From G965213525 sp965213525 (lineage in GTDB: Bacteria; Actinomycetota; Acidimicrobiia; Acidimicrobiales; Poriferisodalaceae), in assembly GCA_965213525.1 (NCBI GenBank), contig OZ243889.1, positions 930,001 to 994,000 on the forward strand: DNA of 64,000 nt. Direction: 5' to 3'. This document shows, one piece after another, positions 26,163 to 34,192 of this stretch. The notes beneath the pieces were generated by a model. That model was given only the letters and a program-made list of their open reading frames with translations, had not been told where the DNA came from and searched no databases. Position 1 is the stretch's first letter, and the number at the start of each line of letters is the position of its first letter. The position numbers were made by a program, and so were the translations under genes.

Positions 26163-26680
26163 CCACCTCACCCGACCGGCTCAGACCCCTCGACGTCGGC
26201 GTGTACGCGCCGCTCGGTGCCCTGGTCGAGCTGCGTGACGGGCTCCCCCGATGGGCCGGAGTCGGCCGGGGTGCGGTCGAGCGACGCATCGTCACCGCCC
26301 GCAGCCTCGGCCAGATCGTGGTCGCCCAGGTCGAGCGGCGGCTCCCTGACGTGCTCGGTGACCTCGCTGAGCGCGGCGAGGAGATCCTCGTGGGATGGGG
26401 CGTGGCGCCCCGCCCGGCACCCACCGCAGCGCCCAGCTCGCCGGTCACCGACGCCGTGGTGGTCCCGCCCGACGTGGCCCCCGAGGTCGTTGCGGCCCCC
26501 GGTCCTTCGGTCGAGAGCCTGCCGGTCGCTGACTACGACTCGTTGTCGGCCGTGCAGGTGCTCCCCCGCCTCGAAGCCCTCGCACCGGCTCAGCTGGCGG
26601 CGGTGCGTGCGTACGAGCGGGCCAACCGGGGCCGCCGGACGATCCTGGGCCGCGTCGACCAGCTGCTCGAGACCCCGTGA
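26159..26680 (+). CDS. Lipid-droplet-associated-protein-like (DUF8129-type) hypothetical
   Basis: A 173-residue protein with GTG overlapping the DUF4193 stop. Residues 10-80 hold short helices (ALVELRDGLPRWAGVG, VAQVERRLPDVLGDL). A Pro/Val-rich linker follows. The last 45 residues (YDSLSAVQVLPRLEALAPAQ, then VRAYERANRGRRTILGRV) form a helical unit found in actinobacterial lipid-droplet-associated or DUF8129 proteins. The role is unknown. Confidence 0.65.
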   Translation: MTTSPDRLRPLDVGVYAPLGALVELRDGLPRWAGVGRGAVERRIVTARSLGQIVVAQVERRLPDVLGDLAERGEEILVGWGVAPRPAPTAAPSSPVTDAVVVPPDVAPEVVAAPGPSVESLPVADYDSLSAVQVLPRLEALAPAQLAAVRAYERANRGRRTILGRVDQLLETP

Positions 26681-26693
26681 CCCTCGACGTCTC

Positions 26694-27170
26694 GTGAAGG
26701 CCGAGGTGCGTCCCGCCCGCCCTGTCGACGTCGGCGTGCTCGCCGGCCTGGCCGAACGAGCCGTCGGCGAGCAGGCCGACAGGCGGGGAGGCCCGGTGTG
26801 GTCGGTGCGCGAGACCCGTGCCCTGCCAGCCGACGACTCGCTCGCCGCGGCGGTCGCTGACCCCGCCCAGCTCGTGCTCGTCGCCACCCTCGACGACGTC
26901 CCCCTCGGCTACGCAGTCGCTCGAACGGAGTTGCTGAGGGATGGGTCGACGCTCGGCGTCATCGACGATCTCGCCGTGGACGCCGAGGCCAGGGGTGTGT
27001 CGCTCGGAGCCCAACTGATGGACGCCGTGGTGGCCTGGTGCACCGCTCGGGGGTGCCGAGGCATCGATGCGCACGCCCTGCCCGGCAACCGGGAGACGAA
27101 GAACTTCTTCGAGTCCTTCGGGTTCACCGCCCGCTTGCTGGTGGTGCACCACCGCCTGGCCGATGGCTGA
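26694..27170 (+). CDS. GNAT family N-acetyltransferase
   Basis: A 158-residue protein starting at GTG 26694. GNAT features are the beta4 strand GVIDDLAVDAEARGVSLG (motif A: acetyl-CoA loop, V-x-x-x-x-R-G-x-x-L-G pattern as EARGVSLG), AVVAWCTARGCRGIDAHALPGN and the C-terminal NFFESFGFTARLLVVH. Such enzymes transfer acetyl from acetyl-CoA to amines. The substrate is unknown. Longer frames to 26217 overlap the previous gene and are not credible. The next ORF overlaps by 8 bp. Confidence 0.8.
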   Translation: MKAEVRPARPVDVGVLAGLAERAVGEQADRRGGPVWSVRETRALPADDSLAAAVADPAQLVLVATLDDVPLGYAVARTELLRDGSTLGVIDDLAVDAEARGVSLGAQLMDAVVAWCTARGCRGIDAHALPGNRETKNFFESFGFTARLLVVHHRLADG

Positions 27171-27585
27171 GGGGCAGATCCCCCACCGGCCGGAACTGGC
27201 CGTCGGGGCCGTCGCCGTGGTCAACGATCACCTCCTGTTGGCCCGCCGGGCGACCGAGCCGGGCCGGGGCCGCTGGAGCTTGCCCGGCGGGAGGGTCGAA
27301 GGCGGCGAGCTGGTGGCGGCGGCGGTCGTGCGGGAGGTGGCTGAGGAGACCGGGTTGGCGGTGGTGTGCGGCGAGCTGCTCGGGTGGACCGAGCTCATCG
27401 GTGAGGACCACCACTTCGTCGTCATGGACTTCGTCGTCACCGTCATCGACGATCGCGCCATGGCTGCTGCGAGCGATGCCGACGACGTCGAGTGGGTGCA
27501 CGTCAACGACGTCGCTGCTCGCAGCCTGGTCGACGGCCTCGCCACGTTCCTTCACACCCACGGGGTCATCCCCACCATCGCCTGA
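27163..27585 (+). CDS. Nudix hydrolase
   Basis: A 140-residue Nudix protein. The full Nudix box G-x5-E-x7-REVxEExG-x reads GGRVEGGELVAAAVVREVAEETG at about residues 42-64 (quoted in part), with Glu residues that bind magnesium. It starts with RPELAVGAVAVVNDHLLLARR. It hydrolyses nucleoside diphosphate derivatives. The exact substrate is unknown. ATG 27163 overlaps the GNAT stop, so the two are coupled. Confidence 0.9.
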   Translation: MAEGQIPHRPELAVGAVAVVNDHLLLARRATEPGRGRWSLPGGRVEGGELVAAAVVREVAEETGLAVVCGELLGWTELIGEDHHFVVMDFVVTVIDDRAMAAASDADDVEWVHVNDVAARSLVDGLATFLHTHGVIPTIA

Positions 27586-27617
27586 CCGGCGACGGCGGGC
27601 GTTCGCACCGGCGGGGT

Positions 27618-29291
27618 TCAGCCCGAGGCGGGCGGGGGTTGGGCCTGGGCCCGGGTGTCCTGCTCGGGCGCGGGCTGGGTCTCGGCTGGGGTGTCCTGCT
27701 CGGGCGCCGGCTGGGTCTCGGCTGGGGCGTCCTGCTCGGGCGCCGGCTGGGTCTCGGCTGGGGCGTCCTGTTCGGGCGCCGGCTGGGTCTCGTTCTGCTC
27801 GGGTGCCGGCGGGGCCGCAGCTGCGGCGTCCTTCGCCTCGTCCACGGTCGCCTCGGTGGGAAGACCCGGCGAGGGCACATCGGCGACAGAGGCCGGATCG
27901 CTGCCGGTCGTGTCGGGCGACGACGGCGGCGGCGGGGGGCTGGTTCGCTGGCCGGGCGCGACCGACGCCGATGCACCCCGTCCCTGGGGACCTCCCGGGC
28001 GGCCACGCCGTCGTGGCGCCGGCGAGACACCGAGCGCCGATGCGATGTCAGGCACCCGGGAGGCGATCTTCTGGACGGTCTCGCGCAGCTCCTCGCCGGG
28101 CTCGGCGGGCATCGAGGCCGGGGTGACGGCCAGACGGACCGGCGAGTAGGCCACGGCTTCGAGCACCGCACCCCAGCGCTGCTGGGAGACGTCGGGGCCG
28201 AGCGCCTCTTGGGCCTGGTTCACCATCTGGTCGGCCAGGTCACGAGGGAAGGGCTCACCGGCCTTGGGTGGGCGTGAGCTGACCCGGAGGGCCCGGACGA
28301 TCCGGCCGGTGCCGAGCAGCTCGCGCACCTCGTCGAGCCATGACGTGTGCTCGGACTCCACCCGCCCGGCGAGCCCCTGGCGGAGCTCATCGGCCAGTGC
28401 CCGGGCCTCGGGGGAGCGAGCACCGTCGTCGGCGGCGACGATGACGCTGCGCAGGTCACGCAGGTCGAGCTCGGCGAGGTCGTCCTTCGCCGCCCCGGCC
28501 CGGTCGAGCCACTCCGCAGCACGCAGACCAGGCATGAGGTCTTCGGCGACGGCGAGCAGCGGACCGGGGTCGATGGCGGGTCGACCTTCGTCGCCGGCCC
28601 GGCGGTTCTCGTCCTCGAGGGCCTTGCGCACCGCCGGCACCCCGCCCCGGACCAACAGGTCAGCGACCGGCTTGTGCTCGTCGGCGAGGCTCGCGACCCA
28701 CTCGTTGCGCCGACGGCGCCCCGGGCGCAGCCGCTTGGGCCTGGGGCGATCGGAGAGCTCATCGACCGGCTGAGGCGCTCGATCACGACGCGGGCGGTCA
28801 CGGCCCTCGCCTCGTGGGCGCCTCGGACCACGGTCGCGATCACCATCAGCGGGCCGTCCGCTGCGCTCATCACCCGACGGGCGATCACGCCCCCGGGGCG
28901 GGCCTCCGTCGCCCCGGCCGTCGCCCCGGCCGTTGCCGCGACCCTCGCCCCTGCGCCCGTCTCGACGGGGCCCACGGGGCCCTCGGTCATCGTCGCGGCG
29001 GCGTCGCCCGCCGACGAGCTGCTGGGTGACCCCTGGGACCTCCTGGCCCGAGCCGAGCACCTCGATGGTCGTCGGCTCCGAGCGCTGGCGGCGGGGCGGC
29101 AGCACGTTGGTGACCACGATGCCGTCGAGGTCGAGCTCGGCATCGACGCGCACGACGTCGCCGGCTCCGACGCCGTCGGGCAGCAGCGACCCGTCCAGCA
29201 CGCCCCTGGGCTCCTTGGCCCCAGCGGCGCGCCACGTCCACGTGCCGTCGTCGCGCTGACTGGTGAGCTCGACCTCGAGGCGCCGTGACAT
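27618..29291 (-). CDS. Large RG-rich, probable RNA/DNA-binding protein with C-terminal PAPEQD repeats
   Basis: A 557-residue protein starting at ATG 29291. The N-terminal 70 residues look like an OB/RNA-binding-like beta domain (RRLEVELTSQRDDGTW, VVRVDAELDLDGIVVTNVLP). An Arg/Gly/Asp-rich region at about 90-190 resembles RGG boxes of RNA-binding proteins. A helical domain follows (about 205-400), then a Pro/Glu tail with four to five PAPEQD(A/T)PAETQ repeats. It probably binds nucleic acid, but I infer this from composition only. No family name recognised. Confidence 0.7.
   Translation of the reverse strand: MSRRLEVELTSQRDDGTWTWRAAGAKEPRGVLDGSLLPDGVGAGDVVRVDAELDLDGIVVTNVLPPRRQRSEPTTIEVLGSGQEVPGVTQQLVGGRRRRDDDRGPRGPRRDGRRGEGRGNGRGDGRGDGGPPRGRDRPSGDERSGRPADGDRDRGPRRPRGEGRDRPRRDRAPQPVDELSDRPRPKRLRPGRRRRNEWVASLADEHKPVADLLVRGGVPAVRKALEDENRRAGDEGRPAIDPGPLLAVAEDLMPGLRAAEWLDRAGAAKDDLAELDLRDLRSVIVAADDGARSPEARALADELRQGLAGRVESEHTSWLDEVRELLGTGRIVRALRVSSRPPKAGEPFPRDLADQMVNQAQEALGPDVSQQRWGAVLEAVAYSPVRLAVTPASMPAEPGEELRETVQKIASRVPDIASALGVSPAPRRRGRPGGPQGRGASASVAPGQRTSPPPPPSSPDTTGSDPASVADVPSPGLPTEATVDEAKDAAAAAPPAPEQNETQPAPEQDAPAETQPAPEQDAPAETQPAPEQDTPAETQPAPEQDTRAQAQPPPASG
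27655..27792. repeat. 36-bp tandem repeats (about 3.8 copies)
   Basis: Units start at 27655, 27691, 27727 and 27763 (the last one is truncated at about 30 bp). They encode the PAPEQD-type repeats at the C-terminus of the minus-strand protein. Copies differ by a few bases. Confidence 0.9.
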
Positions 29292-29301
29292 ACGGGCGAC
29301 G

Positions 29302-29307
29302 ACGTTA
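29302..29307 (-). promoter_or_regulatory. Leaderless-type -10 box for the 29291 gene
   Basis: TAACGT on the minus strand ends 10 nt before ATG 29291. Confidence 0.35.
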
Positions 29308-29356
29308 CCCCCTCGGGTGGGCCCGCCACCTGGTCCGGGCGCCCTCGGAGGTGCGC

Positions 29357-29779
29357 TCAGCTGCGCAGGCGCTGGATGAGGTCGCGCTCGATGTCCACCG
29401 CCAGCCAGAGCGCCTCGTGATCGTCGGGGGCGGTGGTGGCGATGACGAGCGCCTCGGTCTCTGCGACGTGGTCGAGCAGGGCACGGTGGGCCTCGACGTC
29501 GAGCTCGACGTGAAAGTGGCACAGCACCGGCCGGGTCAGCACGACGTCGAGACGGATCCAGCCACGTCCGGCGTCGTCGGTGGAGCGGGTGCCGAGCGTG
29601 CGGACATCGCCGACGCCCTCGACGGCGTGGACGCGAGCGAGGTCAGCGACGTCGGGACGCCCGGCGACGTCGACCTCGATGGCGGGCAGTGCCACGGGGC
29701 CGTCCTCGCCGTCGACGAGGGTCACTCCGCTGGAGCGCACCGCCAACGCCGGCTGGCTCAGGGCCTCGTCCAGCTCCAT
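29357..29779 (-). CDS. Hypothetical protein
   Basis: A 140-residue protein from ATG 29779 (MELDEALSQPALAVRSSGV). An extension to 29830 adds poorly conserved-looking residues. It alternates strands and helices (IEVDVAGRPDVADLARV, WIRLDVVLTRPVLCHFHVELD) and ends ALWLAVDIERDLIQRLRS. There is no signal peptide and no recognised domain. It lies between purine nucleoside phosphorylase and the RG-rich gene, both on the minus strand. Confidence 0.55.
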   Translation of the reverse strand: MELDEALSQPALAVRSSGVTLVDGEDGPVALPAIEVDVAGRPDVADLARVHAVEGVGDVRTLGTRSTDDAGRGWIRLDVVLTRPVLCHFHVELDVEAHRALLDHVAETEALVIATTAPDDHEALWLAVDIERDLIQRLRS

Positions 29780-29852
29780 CGCCCCACCCAACCATGTCCA
29801 TCGCATCGGGGCGCAGCCCCGGCGGGCCACAACGCGCCGGCTTCGAGACGCA

Positions 29853-30608
29853 TCAGACGTCTCGGTTCGTCTCGGGGGGCTCTGGGGAGACGAGCGCGTC
29901 GAGGGTCAGCTCGACCATGGCGGCCAGCGTCCTCTGTCGCTCGTCGCTCGAGAGGTGCTCGTCGGTGTCGAGGTGATCGGTGACCGTGCAGACCGCCAGC
30001 GCTCGGGCGCCCTCCTGGGCCGCCACGCCGTAGAGCCCGGCGGCCTCCATCTCCACGCCCAGGATGCCGAGGCCGGTGACGAGGAGGTAGGGGTCATCTG
30101 CAGTGCGGGGGGCGTAGAACAGGTCTGAGGTCAAGACGTTGCCGACGTGCACGACCGGGCCGTCGCCTGTGGCCCGGGCGCGGGCGAGCTCGACCACCGC
30201 GCAGGTCATGTCGAAGTCGGCGATCGCCGCCAGGTCGATGCCGCCGGACCGCTGCCGGTTCACCGACGAGTCGGTGCTCGCTCCCAGGGCCACGACCAGG
30301 TCGCGCAGCCCGACGTCACCCTGGACGGCCCCGCAGCTGCCGACCCGCACGAGTCGCCGGCAGCCGTAGTGGCGTACCAGTTCGGTCGCATAGATCGTGA
30401 TCGACGGCACCCCCATGCCGGTGCCCATCACCGACACCGGCTCGTCCCGATAGGTGCCCGTGTACCCCAGCATGTTGCGCACCCCGGTGACCTGGACGGC
30501 GTCGTCGAGGAACGTCTCGGCGATCCAGCGGGCTCGCAGGGGGTCGCCGGGCAACAGGACGAGCTCGGCGAAGTCGCCCTCAGCGGCAGAGATGTGGGGG
30601 GTCGGCAC
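29853..30608 (-). CDS. deoD: Purine nucleoside phosphorylase, DeoD type
   Basis: A 251-residue hexameric-type PNP. Features are LLPGDPLRARWIAETFL, the phosphate-binding NMLGYTGTYRDEPVSVMGTGMG (quoted in part), RVGSCGAVQG and the nucleoside-binding VEMEAAGLYG. It splits purine (deoxy)ribonucleosides with phosphate in purine salvage. GTG 30608 has a TAACGT box 6 nt upstream, so it looks leaderless. The DeoD Asp that protonates N7 lies in CTVTDHLDT. Confidence 0.93.
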   Translation of the reverse strand: MPTPHISAAEGDFAELVLLPGDPLRARWIAETFLDDAVQVTGVRNMLGYTGTYRDEPVSVMGTGMGVPSITIYATELVRHYGCRRLVRVGSCGAVQGDVGLRDLVVALGASTDSSVNRQRSGGIDLAAIADFDMTCAVVELARARATGDGPVVHVGNVLTSDLFYAPRTADDPYLLVTGLGILGVEMEAAGLYGVAAQEGARALAVCTVTDHLDTDEHLSSDERQRTLAAMVELTLDALVSPEPPETNRDV

Positions 30609-30614
30609 GGCGAG

Positions 30615-30620
30615 ACGTTA
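30615..30620 (-). promoter_or_regulatory. Leaderless-type -10 box for deoD
   Basis: TAACGT on the minus strand ends 6 nt before GTG 30608. The divergent glutaminyl-cyclase gene begins 160 bp away. Confidence 0.45.
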
Positions 30621-30768
30621 CCGGCGCGCCGCTGCGCCCCCGGCGACCCGCCAGGCTGGGGGGGTGCAGCGTCGAGGAGCCCGTCCCCCCGCGGGGCGCA
30701 GGCGTCGCCGGCACGCACGGGGCTGGTCTGAGGAGCGACCGACCGGCGCGCAGGGCCTCCCCGCAGCC

Positions 30769-31677
30769 GTGACGAGGGCGGCGGCTCGGGTCGTGTGCGT
30801 CGCCATGGTGCTCGCGGGGTGCGGCGGGGCCGGGGACGACGAAGCCGCCCGACGCGCACCGCCCGCGGCGACCGGGTCGGCGGCTGCTCGCACGGTCACC
30901 GTCCCCGCGCCCGCCGAGGACGGCACCGCTGGCGAGGCGGCCGGCGAGGAGCCCGACCAGCCGGGGGAGCTGGTCGTCGAGGTCCTCGAGCGCATCCCCC
31001 GGCGGGGGGACGCCTTCACCCAGGGCCTCGAGATCGACGGTGGGCGCCTCTATGAGAGCGTGGGGCTGTACGGGGCCTCGGCACTGCGCATCCTCGATCC
31101 CGACACCCTCGAGGTGCGAGCCGAGACCCCCCTCGATGCCGAGGTCTTCGCCGAGGGGCTGACGGTGGTCGGTGACCGGGTGGTCGTGTTGACCTGGCAG
31201 GAGGGCAGGGTGCTCGTCCACGACGCCACCGACCTGGCCCCTGTCGACGAGCTCTCGATCGCCCACGACGGGTGGGGGCTGTGTGAGATCCGACCCGGGG
31301 TCGTCGTGCACAGCGACGGCACCTCGACCCTGAGGGTGCGCGACGTCGACGACTTCTCCGTCACCGACGAGGTGACCGTCACCCTCGACGGGGTGGCCCT
31401 GGACGGTCTGAACGAGCTCGAGTGCGTCGAGGGGACGGTGTGGGCCAACGTGTGGCTGACCGACCGCATCGTGGCGATCGATCCCTCGACGGGGGTCGTC
31501 ACCGCCACCGTCGACGCCAGCGGCCTTGTTGTGCCCCACCCCGCCGAGCGCGATCCAGACGCCGTGCTGAACGGCATCGCCCACCTCGGCGACGGCCGCT
31601 TCCTGGTCACCGGCAAGCGCTGGCCCTCGGCTGCAGTCGTCCGCTTCGTCGCCGACGCTGACCCCGACCCCGGGTAG
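30769..31677 (+). CDS. Lipoprotein glutaminyl-peptide cyclotransferase (Glu_cyclase_2 type)
   Basis: A 302-residue protein. GTG 30769 gives a signal peptide (AARVVCVAMVLAGC) with lipobox LAGC, so it is lipid-anchored outside the membrane. The rest matches the plant-type glutaminyl cyclase beta-propeller: AFTQGLEIDGGRLYESVGLYG (quoted in part), FAEGLTVVGDRVVVLTWQEGRV, DGTSTLRVRD, LNELECVEGTVWANVW and LNGIAHLGDGRFLVTGKRW. The enzyme turns N-terminal Gln into pyroglutamate. Frames to 30454 would precede the signal peptide and are rejected. Confidence 0.85.
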   Translation: MTRAAARVVCVAMVLAGCGGAGDDEAARRAPPAATGSAAARTVTVPAPAEDGTAGEAAGEEPDQPGELVVEVLERIPRRGDAFTQGLEIDGGRLYESVGLYGASALRILDPDTLEVRAETPLDAEVFAEGLTVVGDRVVVLTWQEGRVLVHDATDLAPVDELSIAHDGWGLCEIRPGVVVHSDGTSTLRVRDVDDFSVTDEVTVTLDGVALDGLNELECVEGTVWANVWLTDRIVAIDPSTGVVTATVDASGLVVPHPAERDPDAVLNGIAHLGDGRFLVTGKRWPSAAVVRFVADADPDPG

Positions 31678-31680
31678 CGT
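31675..31680 (+). promoter_or_regulatory. Leaderless-type -10 box for the DisA_N-like gene
   Basis: TAGCGT, whose first three bases are also the stop codon of the preceding gene, ends 8 nt before GTG 31689. Confidence 0.45.
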
Positions 31681-31688
31681 CAGGCCGC

Positions 31689-32699
31689 GTGGACGGTGGC
31701 GCGGGGCAGGGCGCAGGGGAGGGGTGGACCCCACGCCTGGAGCGCCTCCGCGACGAGCTCGTCGAGGACGGCGTGGACGCCCCCGAGGTCCACGACGTCC
31801 TCGCCGTCGCCGAGCTCGACCACGCTCGACGCCCCCCGGTGCACGAGAACCGGGCGCCCCTCTACGGCTCGCTGGTGATGCCCGCCGGGGGCGATGCGTC
31901 GTGGTGCCGCTCGGTCGCAGAGGTGGTGGAGATGGGGTCGGTGACCCTCGCTGAGGTCCGCCGCTTCGCCGACGGACGGTCGGCGTTCGTGATCCAGGTG
32001 CCGGGTCGCCCCCCGGCCCTCGCCTGCTTCGAGCGCAGCGTGCAGTACGAGGCCGACCTGGTCGGCGTGCAGGCAGCCACCTCGGCGACGATCGCCCAGC
32101 GCACCACGATGGGCACCGCCCGGTTGTTCACCCCGGTCGGGGTCATCGAGTGGACGGGGCGCTCGTGGTCGTTGCGACCCAACGCGAGGGCCCACGTCGC
32201 CGCCCTCGGCCCCTCGCTGCCCGAGGTGCCGGCGGGACTGCTCGAGCGGGTGCTCGACCTGTGCGTGCACTGGCTGAGCCCGGCCCGGGTCGGCACCACG
32301 ATCGTGTTGCACCTCGACGGGTGGGACGGCGCGACCGGCCTCGATCGGACCAGCGCCGTGGCGGCGCCCGGTCTCGGGATCGCTCGTCGGTCGCACTTCG
32401 CGGCGTTGCTGGCGGCGTCGTCCCAGACCGATCTGGCCACCCTGGTCGACCCCGACGGCGACGTCGTGGCGCTCGGGGTGGGCCTGCGCCCGTCGACCGT
32501 CGCCGAGCAGGTGGTCGAGGCCACCGGTGGGATGCGTCACCGCTCGGCCCGCCGGTACACCTTCGATCACCCCCGCACGGTGGCGTTCGTGGTCAGCGAG
32601 GACGGTCCGGTGTCGGTGTTCAGCGGCGGTGAGGGCATCGGGGTCTGCAGCCCAGGCACGCCCACCGCCGATCTGGTCGGGCCGCTCGCGCCCGGCTGA
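31689..32699 (+). CDS. DisA_N (diadenylate cyclase-like) domain protein with divergent motifs
   Basis: A 336-residue protein. Residues 1-180 look like a sensor-type domain unlike DisA. Residues about 245-330 resemble the DAC fold: VDPDGDVVALGVGLRPS (DGA-motif position, residues 256-258) and GGMRHRSARRY at 280-290 in place of GTRHRAA, then AFVVSEDGPVSVFSGG. DAC enzymes make c-di-AMP from two ATP. The Ala of DGA is Asp and the Thr of GTRHR is Met, so activity is doubtful. It belongs with the DACN-type sensor fusions described in bacteria. Confidence 0.7.
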   Translation: MDGGAGQGAGEGWTPRLERLRDELVEDGVDAPEVHDVLAVAELDHARRPPVHENRAPLYGSLVMPAGGDASWCRSVAEVVEMGSVTLAEVRRFADGRSAFVIQVPGRPPALACFERSVQYEADLVGVQAATSATIAQRTTMGTARLFTPVGVIEWTGRSWSLRPNARAHVAALGPSLPEVPAGLLERVLDLCVHWLSPARVGTTIVLHLDGWDGATGLDRTSAVAAPGLGIARRSHFAALLAASSQTDLATLVDPDGDVVALGVGLRPSTVAEQVVEATGGMRHRSARRYTFDHPRTVAFVVSEDGPVSVFSGGEGIGVCSPGTPTADLVGPLAPG

Positions 32700-32833
32700 G
32701 ACCAACGCCGACGTCGTGCGGTCGCCATGCGATGTCATGGTGGTTAGAGGCTCACACTCCGTGGGAACGGTGCCGACGGCTCGAACGTGGAGGGTGCGGC
32801 TCCGCTGCGCACGGGACGCGGGAGGGAAGCGAA

Positions 32834-34092
32834 GTGGACATCGACGACGACGCAGCCGCACTGGTCCGCCAGATCCTGGGCATCGCTCGTCACCGCCTCG
32901 GCGTCGAGCTGACCTGGATGTCACGGTTCGAGGACGGCCAGCAGGTGTTCACCGTCCTCGACGGCGACGCCGACGGCTTCGGCCTTACGCCGGGGGACAG
33001 CTCACCGCTCGAGGGCTCGTTCTGCATCCGCGTGCTCGACGGGCGGCTGCCCAACAGCGTCCCTGACGCGGCCCACCACCCGGAGACCGCCGGGCTCGAC
33101 GTGACCGAAGCGCTCGGCATCGGACGCTACGTCGGCGTCCCCGTGCGCCAAGCCGGCGGGGGCACCTACGGGATGATCTGCGGTGTCTCGCACACCGCCG
33201 GTGACGAGGTGGAGCCGGCGGTCATCGACCAGCTCGAGCTGCTCGCCGACGTCATCGGCATCCAGCTGAGGGAGGCCTCCCGCACCGCCGAGCAGCAACA
33301 GGAGGCGCGGCGTGACGTCGAGCGCTGGCTCGACCCGGGCGCGGTGATCATGCACTTCAGCCGATCGTCGAGCTCATCACGGGCCACGCCATCGGATACG
33401 AGGCCCTCGCCCGCTTCGAATCCGGGACCCGGCCCGACGTCGCCTTCGCCGAGGCGGCCGACGTGGGTCTCGGCGACCGCCTCGAGCACGCGGCGATCCG
33501 CGCTGCGCTGCGCACGCCCGGTCTCCTCACGCCGGCACGCTACGTGTCGGTGAACGCCTCACCCGAGGCCATGCTCGCCGACGGGTTCTGCGCGCTGTTC
33601 GACGGGGTCGACGTCGCCGGCGTGGTGGTCGAGATCACCGAGCACGTCCCAGTCGAGTCCTATGACCAGCTCCTCGACGTGCTCGCCCCTCTGCGCGCCC
33701 TCGGCCTGCGCCTGGCCGTCGATGACGCCGGGGCGGGGTTCGCCAGCTTCCGCCACGTGACCGAACTGCGCCCTGACATCGTCAAGCTCGACCTGTCCAT
33801 CACCCGCAACGTCGTCCACGACGTCATCACCCGGTCTCTCGTCCGCTCCTGGGTCGCCCTCGCCGAGGAGCTCGACGCCCGTCTGCTGGCCGAGGGCGTC
33901 GAGCACGTCTCTCAACGCGACGAGCTGCTCGACCTCGGCGTCCACCACGGACAGGGCTGGCTGTACGGGGCTGCGGCCCCGGTGGCCGAGGTGCCATGGG
34001 TCGGCGAGGCGTGTCGTCGCATCCCCTCGGCGACCCCGGCGCAGGCCTCGGTCAGCCGCCGCGAGGTCGACGGCACGGCGGCCGCTCGGTGA
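32834..34092 (+). pseudogene. GAF-EAL protein broken by a one-base frameshift
   Basis: GTG 32834 opens a GAF domain (about 170 codons: DDAAALVRQILGIARHRLGV, EGSFCIRVLDGR, RYVGVPVRQAGGGTYGMI). At about 33358 the sequence reads CACTTCAGCCG. One more C would give CACTTCCAGCCG, restoring MHFQPIVEL, the classic start of an EAL domain. The EAL domain continues in the other frame to 34092 with YEALARF, VEITEHVPVESYD, VDDAGAGFASF, KLDLSITRN and AEGVEH, ends with GWLYGA. So the EAL (c-di-GMP phosphodiesterase) part is intact in sequence but out of frame. A sequencing error or a real null allele are both possible. Confidence 0.85.
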
Positions 34093-34192
34093 GCGCCGTC
34101 GGTCGTTTCGTCCTCGCCCACCGTGGGGGATGAGTAGCGTCGATCGCCGAAGGGGCGGGGGTGCCCGGCCCACCGACCGAGGAGCGCGCGAC

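Noticed and set aside
27655..27792. CRISPR array
   Set aside because: The repeats are directly adjacent without spacers, in frame with a protein, and encode PAPEQD-type residues.
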